A DNA stretch of 64,000 nucleotides from Lachnospiraceae bacterium (GCA_017467845.1 JAFUKH010000010.1:1-64000), one strand, 5' to 3'; positions 7,245 to 16,419 are shown, numbered from the stretch's first letter. Made by a program: numbers and translations. Notes: generated from the sequence alone by a model not told the origin.

Positions 7245-8210
7245 ATGCCCAAAGTCACTAGTAGATTGCAGAAAAGTCACCGTGATATTCAGGGAAAGGA
7301 GATTTTTCATAATCCCACATTATGTGCGCAGTTTCTGCGAAAGAATGTAAATCATCCGCTGATTAAGAGGGTGCAGCCGGAAGATATTGAGGACTATACA
7401 GAGCGTTTTATCCCATATTTTGGGACAGAATTTGAAGGGGATACCATTAAACGTATTTGTATAAAGGATGATAATGAGGAATATGTGTTTTATCTGATTT
7501 CACTAATTGAACATAAGAGCAGAGTGGATTATAATGTACCTATACAGTTACTGAAATATATGGTCTGCATATGGATTGAATATGAGAAGCAATTCGGGAA
7601 AAATTATAAAAAGAAGGTAAAAAACAAGTCCTTTCGTTATCCCCCCATATTGCCCATTGTATATTATGAGGGGAGTGCAACGTGGACCGCTGGTCGCCAT
7701 TTGAAGGATCGCATCCAGTTTTCGGAAGTTTTTGCAGAGTACATTCCGGATTTTACTTATGAATTGGTGGATATTCATGAAATTAGCAATAAGGAGCTTT
7801 TGGAGCGGAAGGATATTATGTCTCTGATTATGCTTCTGAATAAGATTCAGACCTCTGAAGAGCTATCTCAGGTGAGGGAGCTTCCCATAGAAAATCTGGA
7901 GGATTTACTTAAGGAAGCACCGGAGCAACTTGTGGATCTTTTGGTTTCTGTAGTAAGGACACTGTGTAAACGTATCAATGCCACAGAGGAGGAGACAGAA
8001 AACTGTGTGGCTATAGTGAGGACAGGGAATATGGGATATTTGTTTGAAAATATGGAACCGATGGATATTCAGGCAGAGCGAAGGAAGACGGCACAAGCAG
8101 AGGAGCGGCTACAGCAGGTAGAAAATAATTACAAGGAAGAATTAAAGGAGAAGGATGCCCGGATTCAGGAGCTGGAGCTGTTATTAGAGAAATATAAGAA
8201 GGACGAATAG
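7245..8210 (+). CDS. Rpn/YhgA-like PD-(D/E)XK family nuclease (putative transposase)
   Basis: A 321-residue protein of the recombination-promoting nuclease (transposase_31) group. The catalytic area is seen as FYLISLIEHKSRVDYNVPIQ (about residues 85-105), the E-x-K element and following Q of the PD-(D/E)XK fold, then RYPPILPIVYYEG, a family hallmark. The last 50 residues form a charged coiled coil. Members promote recA-independent recombination and can act like degenerate transposases. The gene has a strong AAGGAGGAG site and its own terminator. It lies between a lipoprotein gene and the scar of its duplicate, so it may have taken part in that rearrangement. Confidence 0.85.
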   Translation: MPKVTSRLQKSHRDIQGKEIFHNPTLCAQFLRKNVNHPLIKRVQPEDIEDYTERFIPYFGTEFEGDTIKRICIKDDNEEYVFYLISLIEHKSRVDYNVPIQLLKYMVCIWIEYEKQFGKNYKKKVKNKSFRYPPILPIVYYEGSATWTAGRHLKDRIQFSEVFAEYIPDFTYELVDIHEISNKELLERKDIMSLIMLLNKIQTSEELSQVRELPIENLEDLLKEAPEQLVDLLVSVVRTLCKRINATEEETENCVAIVRTGNMGYLFENMEPMDIQAERRKTAQAEERLQQVENNYKEELKEKDARIQELELLLEKYKKDE

Positions 8211-8211
8211 G

Positions 8212-8255
8212 AAAATGCCATACAAGCTTTAAGACGAGCCTGTATGGCATTTTTA
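8212..8255. terminator. Bidirectional terminator after the Rpn gene
   Basis: AAAATGCCATACA pairs with TGTATGGCATTTTT, starting two bases after the stop. Confidence 0.88.
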
Positions 8256-8270
8256 TTGGTATGCGGTTAT

Positions 8271-8289
8271 TAATCTAACTGAATGGAGC
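8271..8289 (-). pseudogene. Last codons of a deleted second lipoprotein gene
   Basis: On the minus strand this reads RSIQLD-stop, matching the end (RSIQLDNM) of the lipoprotein gene at 5785. It is joined directly to a copy of that gene's upstream region. Everything between was lost. Confidence 0.75.
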
Positions 8290-8337
8290 GGGGGGATTTT
8301 GTAAAGTAGTTAGTAAAAAGATGGGAAGAATATACTA
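8290..8337. repeat. 48-bp direct repeat, copy 2
   Basis: Identical to 7004-7051. With the six-codon remnant next to it, this marks the collapsed duplicate of the lipoprotein locus. Confidence 0.93.
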
Positions 8338-8356
8338 AAAATAGGGGCTGTTGCGG

Positions 8357-8368
8357 CGGTTGCAACCG
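8357..8368. promoter_or_regulatory. Palindrome upstream of the XRE regulator
   Basis: CGGTTGCAACCG is a perfect 12-base palindrome 120 bases before the regulator gene. It could be an operator. No other support. Confidence 0.3.
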
Positions 8369-8488
8369 TCAGTTGACAAATTGAAAAGCCTGCTTGGTAG
8401 TCTGCAACTGTCAAAATTTGTAAGATTTGTCTATCGCAAGAAGCGAAAAAATGATATGCTATCCAAATAGAAAGGTGAGAGAGTAAAA

Positions 8489-9484
8489 ATGATTTTAGCA
8501 GACAAGATTATTGAATTAAGAAAAAAGAATGGATGGTCTCAGGAAGAGCTGGCAGAGAAGGTACATGTGTCAAGACAGTCCGTATCTAAATGGGAAGGCG
8601 CACAGTCCGTACCGGATTTGGAGAAGATTATCTTACTGAGTCAGATTTTCGGCGTGAGTACCGACTACTTATTAAAGGATGAAATGGAAGAGCAGGATTA
8701 TGTTCCTTCTACAGATGTGGAGGTGGCAGAGAATGTTCGTAGAGTTTCCATGGAGGAGGCAGCAGCCTTTTTAAAGGTAAAAGAGAAAACAACCAATATG
8801 GTAGCTTTAGGTGTTTCTCTTTGTATCTTATCTCCGGCATTGCTCTTGGTGTTAGGTGCAGGTGTGGAAAGCGGAGTCTTTTCCATTACAGAAGGAATTG
8901 CGACAGGTATTGGTCTTGTGGTTCTTCTTTTGATGGTAATCATTGCAGTGGCAATGTTCGTATATGTTGGTATGCAGACCGGTATTTACGAATATTTAGA
9001 AAAGGTAGAGATTGAAACCGAATACGGTGTGTCCGGTATGGTGAAAGAACGTAAAAAGAGCTTGGAACAGAAGTATATGCGTAATAATATTTTTGGTGTT
9101 TGCCTTTGTATTTTCGCTGCAATCCCGGTAATTGCAACATGTTTTTTGGGAGAAAATGATTTTCTTGCAGGTGTGGCCATCTGTACAACTCTGGTATTGG
9201 TTGCACTCGGTGTATTCTTATTTATTACTGTAGGGATTCCTTGGGAAAGCTATCAGAAGCTTCTTCAGGAAGGTGATTACACAGTAGAGAAGAAGAAAAA
9301 CCGCAAAGAATGGGGCGGTCTCATCAGTGCATATTGGTTAATTGCTGTTGCGATTTTTCTCGGTGTGGCCATGACCAGTAACAACTGGGCATTTGCGGGC
9401 GTATTCTGGACGGTAGCAGGTATTCTTTTTGCAGTATTGATGTGTATTGCAAGCACAATTGGGCAGGTTACAAAGAAAAACTAA
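8489..9484 (+). CDS. XRE-family regulator with membrane domain
   Basis: A 331-residue protein. Residues 5-60 are a Cro/CI-type helix-turn-helix ([20 protein letters not shown]). A short linker follows, then several strongly hydrophobic segments (two around residues 105-160, two near 205-260, two near 280-325). Such membrane-bound XRE proteins are common in clostridia and probably sense a membrane or envelope signal, but no ligand is known. RBS GAAAGGTGAGAG precedes ATG. The gene stands alone with its own terminator. Confidence 0.85.
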   Translation: MILADKIIELRKKNGWSQEELAEKVHVSRQSVSKWEGAQSVPDLEKIILLSQIFGVSTDYLLKDEMEEQDYVPSTDVEVAENVRRVSMEEAAAFLKVKEKTTNMVALGVSLCILSPALLLVLGAGVESGVFSITEGIATGIGLVVLLLMVIIAVAMFVYVGMQTGIYEYLEKVEIETEYGVSGMVKERKKSLEQKYMRNNIFGVCLCIFAAIPVIATCFLGENDFLAGVAICTTLVLVALGVFLFITVGIPWESYQKLLQEGDYTVEKKKNRKEWGGLISAYWLIAVAIFLGVAMTSNNWAFAGVFWTVAGILFAVLMCIASTIGQVTKKN

Positions 9485-9556
9485 AGATTGTAAATCCTTT
9501 GGCCGATATTATTGGTACAAGCGCCAAAGGCCAAGGCGCACGATAGTGTAACCACG

Positions 9557-9597
9557 GACGGTATTTTTCAAAAAGCAGGAAAATACCGTCTTTTTAT
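9557..9597 (+). terminator. Terminator of the XRE regulator gene
   Basis: GACGGTATTTT pairs with AAAATACCGTC, followed by TTTTTATTT. Upstream, CCTTTGGC (9496) and GCCAAAGG (9523) form another hairpin without a T run. Confidence 0.85.
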
Positions 9598-9607
9598 TTG
9601 AACTCAT

Positions 9608-9749
9608 TCAGAACCGAGCGATTGTAATTTGATTTTGAACGTTAAGCCGGCTTATAAGGGCAAAATCAAATTAACAATCATTTGGTAAGAACCAAATCAT
9701 GAGCAAAAGGAAAGCTGCATAGCAGCGGTTTTGCGAATGCGGTTCTGAA
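9608..9749 (+). repeat. Structured intergenic repeat, copy E1
   Basis: A 142-bp element bounded by inverted ends, CAGAACCG and CGGTTCTG. Inside are GATTGTAATTTGATTTTG pairing with CAAAATCAAATTAACAATC, then ATTTGGTAAGAACCAAAT, then GAGCAAAAGGAAAGC, a GCTGC/GCAGC hairpin, and TTTTGCGAAT, where TTTTGC can pair with GCAAAA. It has the same order of parts as 50778-50917 and ends 13 bases before the ribosome site of the next gene. Confidence 0.8.
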
Positions 9750-9779
9750 GTTTTTTACGAAAGGAGAAGCGTAAGTAAA

Positions 9780-10826
9780 TTGCATATTGTTTCCGGTAAT
9801 CTAGGAATGGAATCCGCCAGAAGATATGAGTCTTCAAGTTATTATAGGGTATCCTTGGGACAAAAGGAGTTGAAAGAGGATCAAACAGAGACAGAGGCAT
9901 CTCAGCAGGAGGCCTCAAAGAATGAAATTATCAATTTGCAGGAGCGGGTGGAAAGTATGCGCACCGGTGGAAGTCGGATTCGGGAGAAGAGCGAGAAGGA
10001 ATTGGAAGACTTCCGATGCAAAATGATAAAATATATTTATCGGTTGTTGTTTGGCAAGGAAAAGGCTGATGAGCTGGGAGCGGAATATCCCTCACTGCAG
10101 GAGCTTCCCATGAGCAATATCCACGCCAATGCCAATGAATATACACTTGTTCCCGTGGAGAAGGTGATTTATTCTTCGGAATATTATGAGTATGAGTCAG
10201 AGACTACTTCCTTCTCTACCAGCGGAAGTGTGAAAACTGCAGATGGCAGAGAGATATCCATTAATGTGGATGTAACCATGAGCCGTAGCTTTACAGAGTA
10301 TGTGAAGGAAGAGTTGAAGATTCAGTCCTTTCAAAAGGTATATGATCCGTTGGTAATTAATTTTAGTGGAAATACAGCAAAGCTGACCGACCAGAAATTT
10401 TATTTTGATATCGATATGGATGGAACAAAGGACAATATTGCTCGTCTGGGTAATGGTAGTGGGTATCTGGCACTAGATCATAATAATGATGGTATTATCA
10501 ATGATGGCAGCGAGCTGTTTGGACCGAAAAGCGGTGATGGCTTCGGGGAGCTGGCAGAGTATGATGAGGATGGAAACGGCTGGATTGATGAGGGTGACTT
10601 AATTTGGAGCAGGTTAAAGATATGGTGTCAGAATGAGGATGGCACCGGCACACTTTACCGTTTATCCGATAAAAATGTGGGTGCCATTTGTTTACAGAAT
10701 ACGAAAACACAGTTTTCATTAAAGGATGTTAAAAATTGTGAGCAGGGATATATCCGTTCCTCCGGCGTGTTCCTATTTGAAACAGGAGAGGCCGGAACAG
10801 TGCAACATCTGGATTTGGTGCAGTAA
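9780..10826 (+). CDS. Protein with RTX/EF-hand-like calcium repeats
   Basis: A 348-residue protein without a signal peptide. The N-terminal 80 residues are charged and partly coiled coil. The C-terminal half holds several Dx(D/N)xDG loops: FDIDMDGTKDN, LALDHNNDGIINDGSELFG, ELAEYDEDGNGWIDEGD, then LKIW. The GSELFG...GDGFxELAxYDxDxNGWID block is a known calcium-loop module of hemolysin-type and other surface proteins. It probably binds calcium; its role is unknown. TTG 9780 after AAAGGAG (9761) is the most likely start. ATG 9807 is a weaker choice. It lies directly downstream of repeat E1. Confidence 0.65.
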   Translation: MHIVSGNLGMESARRYESSSYYRVSLGQKELKEDQTETEASQQEASKNEIINLQERVESMRTGGSRIREKSEKELEDFRCKMIKYIYRLLFGKEKADELGAEYPSLQELPMSNIHANANEYTLVPVEKVIYSSEYYEYESETTSFSTSGSVKTADGREISINVDVTMSRSFTEYVKEELKIQSFQKVYDPLVINFSGNTAKLTDQKFYFDIDMDGTKDNIARLGNGSGYLALDHNNDGIINDGSELFGPKSGDGFGELAEYDEDGNGWIDEGDLIWSRLKIWCQNEDGTGTLYRLSDKNVGAICLQNTKTQFSLKDVKNCEQGYIRSSGVFLFETGEAGTVQHLDLVQ

Positions 10827-10827
10827 G

Positions 10828-11298
10828 TTAATAACCTTCTTTGCGGCGGAGTAAACGTAATTCACGGCGTTTTTCCGCCGCTTGCCATTCCATCTCTTCT
10901 GCGGGAGACGTAAGCACTAACGCAGGAACCGGGGCGGGTCTGCCATCATCTCCCATGCATACCATGCAGAAGTACGCACGGTTAATGGGGAATCGGGAGC
11001 CGTCCGGATTCTCTTTATAGGTGTCTACACGTACTTCGCAGGAGGTACGTCCTACATAGGTAAGATGTCCAATTATGACGATGATGTCATTAAGATATGC
11101 CCCCTCTTTAAAGTGCAAATTGTCAATGGCAACGGTGGTAACCTCCCTTCCGCAGTGGCGACGTCCCGTAGCGCCGGCTACTTCGTCAATCCAGGAAAGA
11201 AGCTGGCCTCCGAAGAGCCTTCCGAAGCCGTTTAAGTCTGTATTACGAACCACACGGATCTGTTCCGTGCGAGAGTCTGCAATTGTCTTTTTTCCCAT
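10828..11298 (-). CDS. Acyl-CoA thioesterase, hotdog fold (YciA/BACH-like)
   Basis: A 156-residue hotdog-fold thioesterase. The segment LNGFGRLFGGQLLSWIDEVAG contains the GGxLLxxID motif with the catalytic aspartate, and AIDNLHFKEGAYLNDI and YVGRTSCEVRVDTY are the usual second-half strands. These enzymes hydrolyse acyl-CoA thioesters in the cytosol. ATG 11298 is preferred because AAAGGGG lies ten bases upstream. ATG 11307 would be too close to it. It converges with the calcium-repeat gene, with one base between the two stops. Confidence 0.85.
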   Translation of the reverse strand: MGKKTIADSRTEQIRVVRNTDLNGFGRLFGGQLLSWIDEVAGATGRRHCGREVTTVAIDNLHFKEGAYLNDIIVIIGHLTYVGRTSCEVRVDTYKENPDGSRFPINRAYFCMVCMGDDGRPAPVPALVLTSPAEEMEWQAAEKRRELRLLRRKEGY

Positions 11299-11427
11299 AC
11301 TGATCATACCCCTTTTTATATCATTATACCCTAATGGTAGCACTTTAATCTTGTGTAATCAAGCCGGATTCGGTATACTTAAATTAGTTATATCTAGGTC
11401 AAAAGCACTATAATTTGGAGGTCTCTT

Positions 11428-12564
11428 ATGGAAAAACGTAAATTGGAAAAATTAGGTATTGAAACATCTTTATTGGGATATGGATGTATGCGATTTCCGG
11501 TAAATGCAGAGGGTAAAATTGATGAAGCAGAAGCGGAGAAGCTTTTAAAGAAAGCAATTGCAGAAGGGGTAAATTATATTGATACTGCTTACCCATATCA
11601 CGGCGGTGACAGTGAAACCTTCGTTGGTAAGGTACTTAAGCAGTATGATAGAAGCTCATTCTATTTGGCAACAAAATTACCGGTATGGGATGTGAAGGTA
11701 TTAGAGGATGTTGATCGTATCTTTAATCACCAGCTGGAGAAGCTGCAGACAGACTATATTGACTTCTATTTGATGCACGCAATGAATAAGGAACGCTGGG
11801 ATGCCATGCTGGCACTGGGCGTAGTGGAGAGATTAGAGAAGCTGAAGGCAGAAGGTAAGATTAAATATCTGGGATTCTCCTTCCATGACAGCTACGAGAC
11901 CTTTGAAGAGATGCTGAACTACCGTGACTGGGATTTCTGTCAGATTCAGTTAAATTACATGGATACGGAAGAGCAGGCCGGCATGAAAGGCTATGAGCTT
12001 ACTGTGCAAAAGCAGGTGCCTCTGGTGATTATGGAGCCGGTAAAGGGCGGTTCTCTGGCAAACTTTGCACCGGATATTGCAGACAGATTCCATGCATTAA
12101 AGCCGGATGCAAGTATCGCATCCTTTGCCCTTCGTTTCGTAGGCTCTCTGCCGAATGTTAAGGTAGTTCTCAGCGGTATGTCCACTATGGCGCAGGTGGA
12201 GGACAATTTAAAGACCTTTAGCAATTTTGAAACTTTAAGTGATGCGGAGCAGGCAGAGATTAAAGATATTGTGAAGACCTTGAGAGGTCGTGTGCAGAAT
12301 GGATGTACCGGTTGCAACTATTGTATGCCTTGTCCGGCAGGAGTAAATATTCCTCGTAATTTCCGTGTATGGAATATTTACCATATGTATCAGAATTACA
12401 ATATGGTAAGGGGTGCGTGGGAGCATGAGTTGGGTGATGCAGCTCAGGCAAAGAATTGTATCAAATGCGGTAAATGCGAGAAGGCTTGTCCTCAGAAGAT
12501 TTCTATTCGTGAAGACCTACAAAGAGTACAGGCAGATTTAGATAAAAAGGAGATGGTTCTCTAG
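11428..12564 (+). CDS. Aldo/keto reductase with C-terminal ferredoxin domain
   Basis: A 378-residue oxidoreductase. Residues 1-270 are an aldo/keto reductase barrel with YGCMRFP at the start, the catalytic tyrosine in DTAYPYHGG and lysine in LATKLPVW. The last 90 residues hold two cysteine groups, GCTGCNYCMPCPAG and CIKCGKCEKACPQ, for 4Fe-4S clusters. Such fused enzymes occur in anaerobes and presumably couple iron-sulfur electron transfer to carbonyl reduction. Substrate unknown. RBS TTTGGAGG. The AraC gene starts two bases after its stop, so the two are one operon. Confidence 0.9.
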   Translation: MEKRKLEKLGIETSLLGYGCMRFPVNAEGKIDEAEAEKLLKKAIAEGVNYIDTAYPYHGGDSETFVGKVLKQYDRSSFYLATKLPVWDVKVLEDVDRIFNHQLEKLQTDYIDFYLMHAMNKERWDAMLALGVVERLEKLKAEGKIKYLGFSFHDSYETFEEMLNYRDWDFCQIQLNYMDTEEQAGMKGYELTVQKQVPLVIMEPVKGGSLANFAPDIADRFHALKPDASIASFALRFVGSLPNVKVVLSGMSTMAQVEDNLKTFSNFETLSDAEQAEIKDIVKTLRGRVQNGCTGCNYCMPCPAGVNIPRNFRVWNIYHMYQNYNMVRGAWEHELGDAAQAKNCIKCGKCEKACPQKISIREDLQRVQADLDKKEMVL

Positions 12565-12566
12565 GT

Positions 12567-13463
12567 ATGGAAAAGGCCTATAAGCTGGATTTTAATAGTG
12601 AAAAGGTGGGGAGCCTCTATGTGAATTGCTGTGGGTGTTCCCAGACGGAAGGGCTGCATAGCTTTGGTCCAGGGTCCAAGCCCCATTATCTGATTCATTA
12701 TGTGCTTAGCGGAAAGGGGATTTTCCGTTTTCATGACAAGGAGTACAAGCTGGAGGCCGGATACGGTTTTTTGATTCAACCCAATGAACTGGCCTTTTAC
12801 CAGGCTGATGCGAAGGAACCCTGGAGTTATCTCTGGGTGGGGTTTGCAGGAAGCCGTGCAGGGGAATTTCTGCAGACTATGGGACTTTCCGGCAGTCATC
12901 CTATTTTCTCCTGTGACCGTTCCGAGGAGCTCTATGCTATTGTTCGGGATATGATGGAGCACAATACCATCGGTGTGGCCAATGACCTTCGCAGAAACGG
13001 GCAGCTTGGGGTATTTCTTTCTGTGATTGCGGAGAGTGCCGGAGTGGTGGAGAAGACGGAGGAGGATAAGGGCAATCAGTATGTGAAAAAAGCCATTTCT
13101 TTTATTCAGAGTAATTATTGTAACCCCATTAAAGTGACGGATGTGGCAGACTACGTGTGTATCAACCGGAGCTATCTGTATACCCTGTTTGAGAATTATT
13201 TAGGTATGTCGCCTCAGAAGTTCCTGACCACATTTAGACTGACCAAGGCAAGGGAGCTTTTGGAGTCCACGGACTATTCAATTGAAAGCATTGCGTTCTC
13301 CTGCGGCTACAATGATGCGCTGGTATTCGGGAAAGCATTTAGCCAGATGATGGGCAAGTCGCCGTCTGTGTATCGTAAGCAGTCTCATCAGGAGGTAAAC
13401 AGGAAGCAATTGGCGGAGGTGGAGACCTTAATCGCACAGCTGATTGATGGCGCGCAACTTTAG
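12567..13463 (+). CDS. AraC family transcriptional regulator
   Basis: A 298-residue regulator. The N-terminal cupin (about 15-130; HYVLSGKGIFRF, WSYLWVGFAG) is of the sugar-sensing MsmR/RafR type. The C-terminal two helix-turn-helix motifs (about 170-270) include VADYVCINRSYLYTLFENYL and IAFSCGYNDALVFGKAFSQM. It likely activates sugar-related genes. Its place between the aldo/keto reductase and galK suggests a sugar role, but a direct target is not shown. A small hairpin, GCGCAAC/GTTGCGC, spans its stop codon. Confidence 0.88.
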   Translation: MEKAYKLDFNSEKVGSLYVNCCGCSQTEGLHSFGPGSKPHYLIHYVLSGKGIFRFHDKEYKLEAGYGFLIQPNELAFYQADAKEPWSYLWVGFAGSRAGEFLQTMGLSGSHPIFSCDRSEELYAIVRDMMEHNTIGVANDLRRNGQLGVFLSVIAESAGVVEKTEEDKGNQYVKKAISFIQSNYCNPIKVTDVADYVCINRSYLYTLFENYLGMSPQKFLTTFRLTKARELLESTDYSIESIAFSCGYNDALVFGKAFSQMMGKSPSVYRKQSHQEVNRKQLAEVETLIAQLIDGAQL

Positions 13464-13523
13464 CGTTGCGCAAACACTAAAATATAACATTTTCACTGAT
13501 GTAAATAACAAATGAATGTGGAA

Positions 13524-13546
13524 ATCGGTTCCCCGGTTTTTTATAG
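13524..13546 (+). terminator. Weak terminator after the AraC gene
   Basis: AATCGG pairs with CCGGTT (one G-T pair) and is followed by TTTTT. The stem is short, so read-through into galK is possible. Confidence 0.45.
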
Positions 13547-13556
13547 TGTAATTAAC

Positions 13557-13650
13557 AAGTTCAGTCATGATTTGTTCGAGAGCGAAAATCTTGCTGGCAA
13601 GATTTTGTGAACGGACAAAGGCATGAACGCAGTGGTAATGAAAAGAACTT
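13557..13650 (+). repeat. Structured leader/repeat E3 before galK
   Basis: Bounded by AAGTTC and GAACTT. Inside, TTGTTCG pairs with CGGACAA and AAAATCTTGC with GCAAGATTTT, followed by GGCATGAACGCAGTGGTAATGA. The architecture (inverted ends, nested hairpins, position just before a ribosome site) resembles E1 and E2, but sequence similarity is weak. It may be a separate leader RNA. Confidence 0.45.
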
Positions 13651-13671
13651 CTTTTTATGGAGGATGATGAA

Positions 13672-14835
13672 ATGAAAGCAGCAGTATTAAAGAAATTTAT
13701 TGAAGTATTCGGAGACGACAAAAACGCAAATGTATATTTTGCACCGGGACGTGTGAACTTAATCGGTGAGCACACTGACTACAATGGTGGCCATGTTTTC
13801 CCATGCGCGCTTACCATTGGTACATACGGTGTGGCAAGAAAGAGAGACGATAATAAGCTTCGTTTCTACTCTATGAACTTTGAGAATCTTGGTGTAATTG
13901 AGTCTTCCTTAGACGATTTAAAGCCTTATCCGGAAGCTGATTGGACCAATTATCCAAAGGGAGTTATCTGGGCGTTTGGCGAAAAGGGCATGACTGTTCC
14001 TTGTGGTATGGATATCTTATTAAACGGTAATATTCCTAACGGTTCAGGACTTTCTTCTTCTGCATCTGTAGAAGTTTTAACCGGTTTCATTTTAAAAGAT
14101 TTATTTGGATTTGACGTAACCAATCAGGATCTGGCGTTAATAGGTCAGTTCTCTGAGAACAAATACAACAAAGTAAACTGTGGAATCATGGATCAGTTTG
14201 CAATCGCTATGGGTAAGGAGAATCACGCTATTTTCCTTGACACTGCAGATTTATCTTACGAGTATGCACCAATTAAGTTAGAAGGCGCAAAGATTGTCAT
14301 TGCTTGCAGTAACAAGAAGCGTGGTCTTGGTGATTCTAAGTACAACGAGAGACGTTTTGAGTGCGAAACCGCTCTTAGAGAGATCCAGCAGGTTACTAAA
14401 GTAAATACCTTAGGCGACTTAAATGAGAAGAGCTTTGAACAGTTCAAGAGCATTATCAAGAGTGATGTGCGTGTGAAGCGTGCAAAGCATGCCGTATATG
14501 AGAACCAGCGAACCATCAAGGCGGTAGAAGCATTAAAGGCTAATGATATCGCACTTTTTGGTGAATTAATGAACGCATCTCATGTATCTCTTCGTGACGA
14601 TTACGAAGTAACCGGTATCGAGCTGGATACCTTGGTAGAAGAGGCTTGGAAGGTAGAGGGTGTAATCGGTTCCCGTATGACCGGTGCAGGCTTCGGTGGA
14701 TGTACCGTAAGTATCGTAAAGGATGAAGCAATCGACACCTTTATTGAGCAGGTTGGCAAGGCTTATGAAGCGAAAATCGGCTACGCTGCAGATTTCTATG
14801 TAGTGGAGATCGGTGACGGCCCTAAGAAATTATAA
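13672..14835 (+). CDS. galK: Galactokinase
   Basis: A 387-residue GHMP kinase that phosphorylates galactose to galactose-1-phosphate in the Leloir pathway. It shows the galactokinase signature GRVNLIGEHTDYNGG, the ATP loop PNGSGLSSSAS, the catalytic region CGIMDQFA, and the late GHMP motif MTGAGFGGC. ATG 13672 is chosen because TATGGAGG supplies the ribosome site; an in-frame ATG five codons earlier overlaps it. galT follows 30 bases later in the same operon. Confidence 0.96.
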   Translation: MKAAVLKKFIEVFGDDKNANVYFAPGRVNLIGEHTDYNGGHVFPCALTIGTYGVARKRDDNKLRFYSMNFENLGVIESSLDDLKPYPEADWTNYPKGVIWAFGEKGMTVPCGMDILLNGNIPNGSGLSSSASVEVLTGFILKDLFGFDVTNQDLALIGQFSENKYNKVNCGIMDQFAIAMGKENHAIFLDTADLSYEYAPIKLEGAKIVIACSNKKRGLGDSKYNERRFECETALREIQQVTKVNTLGDLNEKSFEQFKSIIKSDVRVKRAKHAVYENQRTIKAVEALKANDIALFGELMNASHVSLRDDYEVTGIELDTLVEEAWKVEGVIGSRMTGAGFGGCTVSIVKDEAIDTFIEQVGKAYEAKIGYAADFYVVEIGDGPKKL

Positions 14836-14865
14836 TAAGAGATTATAAGAAAGTGGGATGGACAA

Positions 14866-16359
14866 ATGATTTGTAGTCTGATTCGTAAGCTGGTAGCCTA
14901 TGGCGTCAAGACTGGCCTTGTGGAAAAAGAAGATATTATTTTTACAACCAATAAATTATTGGAGCTGTTCGGCCTGGAGGAGCTTTGTGAAGGTGAAGAG
15001 CCTACAGGTGAGGAAGCACTGGAAGAAATCTTAAAGGGGATGCTGGATTATGCGGTAGAAGCCGGAATTATTGAAGACAGCATTACCTACAGAGATTTGT
15101 TTGATACCAAGATTATGAGTATGCTGATGCCTCGTCCCAGTGAGGTAATTAAAAAGTTCCGTCAGATTTACGCTGAGCAGGGACCGGAAGCTGCAACAGA
15201 TTATTACTATGACCTTAGCAGGAATTCTGATTATATCAGGAGATACCGGGTATGTAAGGATATGAAATGGGTGGCTCCTACCGCCTACGGCGATTTGGAT
15301 ATCACTATCAATTTATCCAAGCCGGAGAAGGATCCGAAGGCTATCGCAGCAGCGAAGAATGCGAAGCAGTCCGGATATCCTAAGTGTCTTCTTTGCATGG
15401 AGAACGAGGGGTATGCAGGCCGCGTAAATCATCCGGCAAGACAGAATCACCGTATTATTCCGGTGGTAATTAATGATAGCGAGTGGGGATTTCAGTATTC
15501 TCCCTATGTATACTACAATGAGCACTGTATCGTGTTTAACAGTAAGCACGTACCGATGAAGATTGAAAAGGCTACTTTCCAGAAGCTTTTTGATTTTGTA
15601 AAGCAGTTCCCTCACTACTTCGTGGGTTCCAATGCAGATCTTCCGATTGTGGGCGGTTCCATTTTAAGCCACGACCATTTCCAGGGCGGACACTATGAGT
15701 TTGCTATGGCGAAGGCACCTGTGGTTGAGAACTTCACCGTAGAAGGATTCGAGGATGTGGCAGCAGGCATCGTGAACTGGCCAATGTCCGTTATTCGTTT
15801 AAGTGGCAAGGACACTGCACGTATTATCGAACTTGCAGATAAGATTTTACTTTCTTGGAGAGGATATACTGACGAGGCAGCATTTGTATATGCAGAAACC
15901 GATGGCGAGCCTCACAATACCATTACTCCAATCGCAAGAAAGCGTGGGGAGAACTTTGAGCTGGATTTAGTTCTTCGTAACAATATCACCACAGAGGAGC
16001 ATCCTCTTGGTGTATATCATCCACATGCAAAGCTTCATCACATCAAGAAGGAGAACATCGGACTTATCGAGGTAATGGGTCTTGCAGTTCTTCCTGCAAG
16101 ATTAAAGGATGAGATGGCAAGCCTTAAGGAAGCAATCCTAGCAGGCAAGGATCTCCGCGCGGACGAGGTGCTGGAGAAGCATGCAGATTGGGTTGACGAA
16201 TTTGCTCCTAAGTATGAGAAGATTGATGCATCCAACATCGACAAGATTGTAGAGGATGAAATCGGACTTGTATTCATGGAAGTACTTGAAGACGCAGGTG
16301 TGTATAAGAATACGGAGGAAGGTCGCGAAGGCTTCAGAAGGTTTATTAAACAATTGTAA
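14866..16359 (+). CDS. galT: UDP-glucose-hexose-1-phosphate uridylyltransferase, class II
   Basis: A 497-residue enzyme of the long Firmicute GalT class, distinct from the E. coli type. It swaps UMP between UDP-glucose and galactose-1-phosphate. Conserved features include CLLCMENEGYAGRVNHPARQ and the SHDHFQGG histidine motif near residue 268. GalT works through a uridylylated histidine. A weak RBS (GTGGGAT) and the close spacing fit translation from the galK mRNA. No galE lies in the window, so epimerase must be elsewhere. Confidence 0.95.
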   Translation: MICSLIRKLVAYGVKTGLVEKEDIIFTTNKLLELFGLEELCEGEEPTGEEALEEILKGMLDYAVEAGIIEDSITYRDLFDTKIMSMLMPRPSEVIKKFRQIYAEQGPEAATDYYYDLSRNSDYIRRYRVCKDMKWVAPTAYGDLDITINLSKPEKDPKAIAAAKNAKQSGYPKCLLCMENEGYAGRVNHPARQNHRIIPVVINDSEWGFQYSPYVYYNEHCIVFNSKHVPMKIEKATFQKLFDFVKQFPHYFVGSNADLPIVGGSILSHDHFQGGHYEFAMAKAPVVENFTVEGFEDVAAGIVNWPMSVIRLSGKDTARIIELADKILLSWRGYTDEAAFVYAETDGEPHNTITPIARKRGENFELDLVLRNNITTEEHPLGVYHPHAKLHHIKKENIGLIEVMGLAVLPARLKDEMASLKEAILAGKDLRADEVLEKHADWVDEFAPKYEKIDASNIDKIVEDEIGLVFMEVLEDAGVYKNTEEGREGFRRFIKQL

Positions 16360-16371
16360 TATGGAAAAGTT

Positions 16372-16419
16372 GAAAGCTGTGTGATACTATTAATTTGTTG
16401 TCACACAGCTTTCATTTTT
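16372..16419 (+). terminator. Terminator of the galKT operon
   Basis: GAAAGCTGTGTGA pairs perfectly with TCACACAGCTTTC, followed by ATTTTTG. Confidence 0.9.

Noticed and set aside
7245..8210. An intact insertion sequence around the Rpn gene
   Set aside because: The flanking 48-bp repeats are explained by duplication of the lipoprotein locus; they are direct, contain upstream regulatory sequence, and no terminal inverted repeats were found.
13557..13650. Direct membership of the galK leader in the E1/E2 family
   Set aside because: The layout is similar but the invariant GAGCAAAAGGAAAGC and TTTTGCGAAT blocks are absent, so it is only listed as possibly related.
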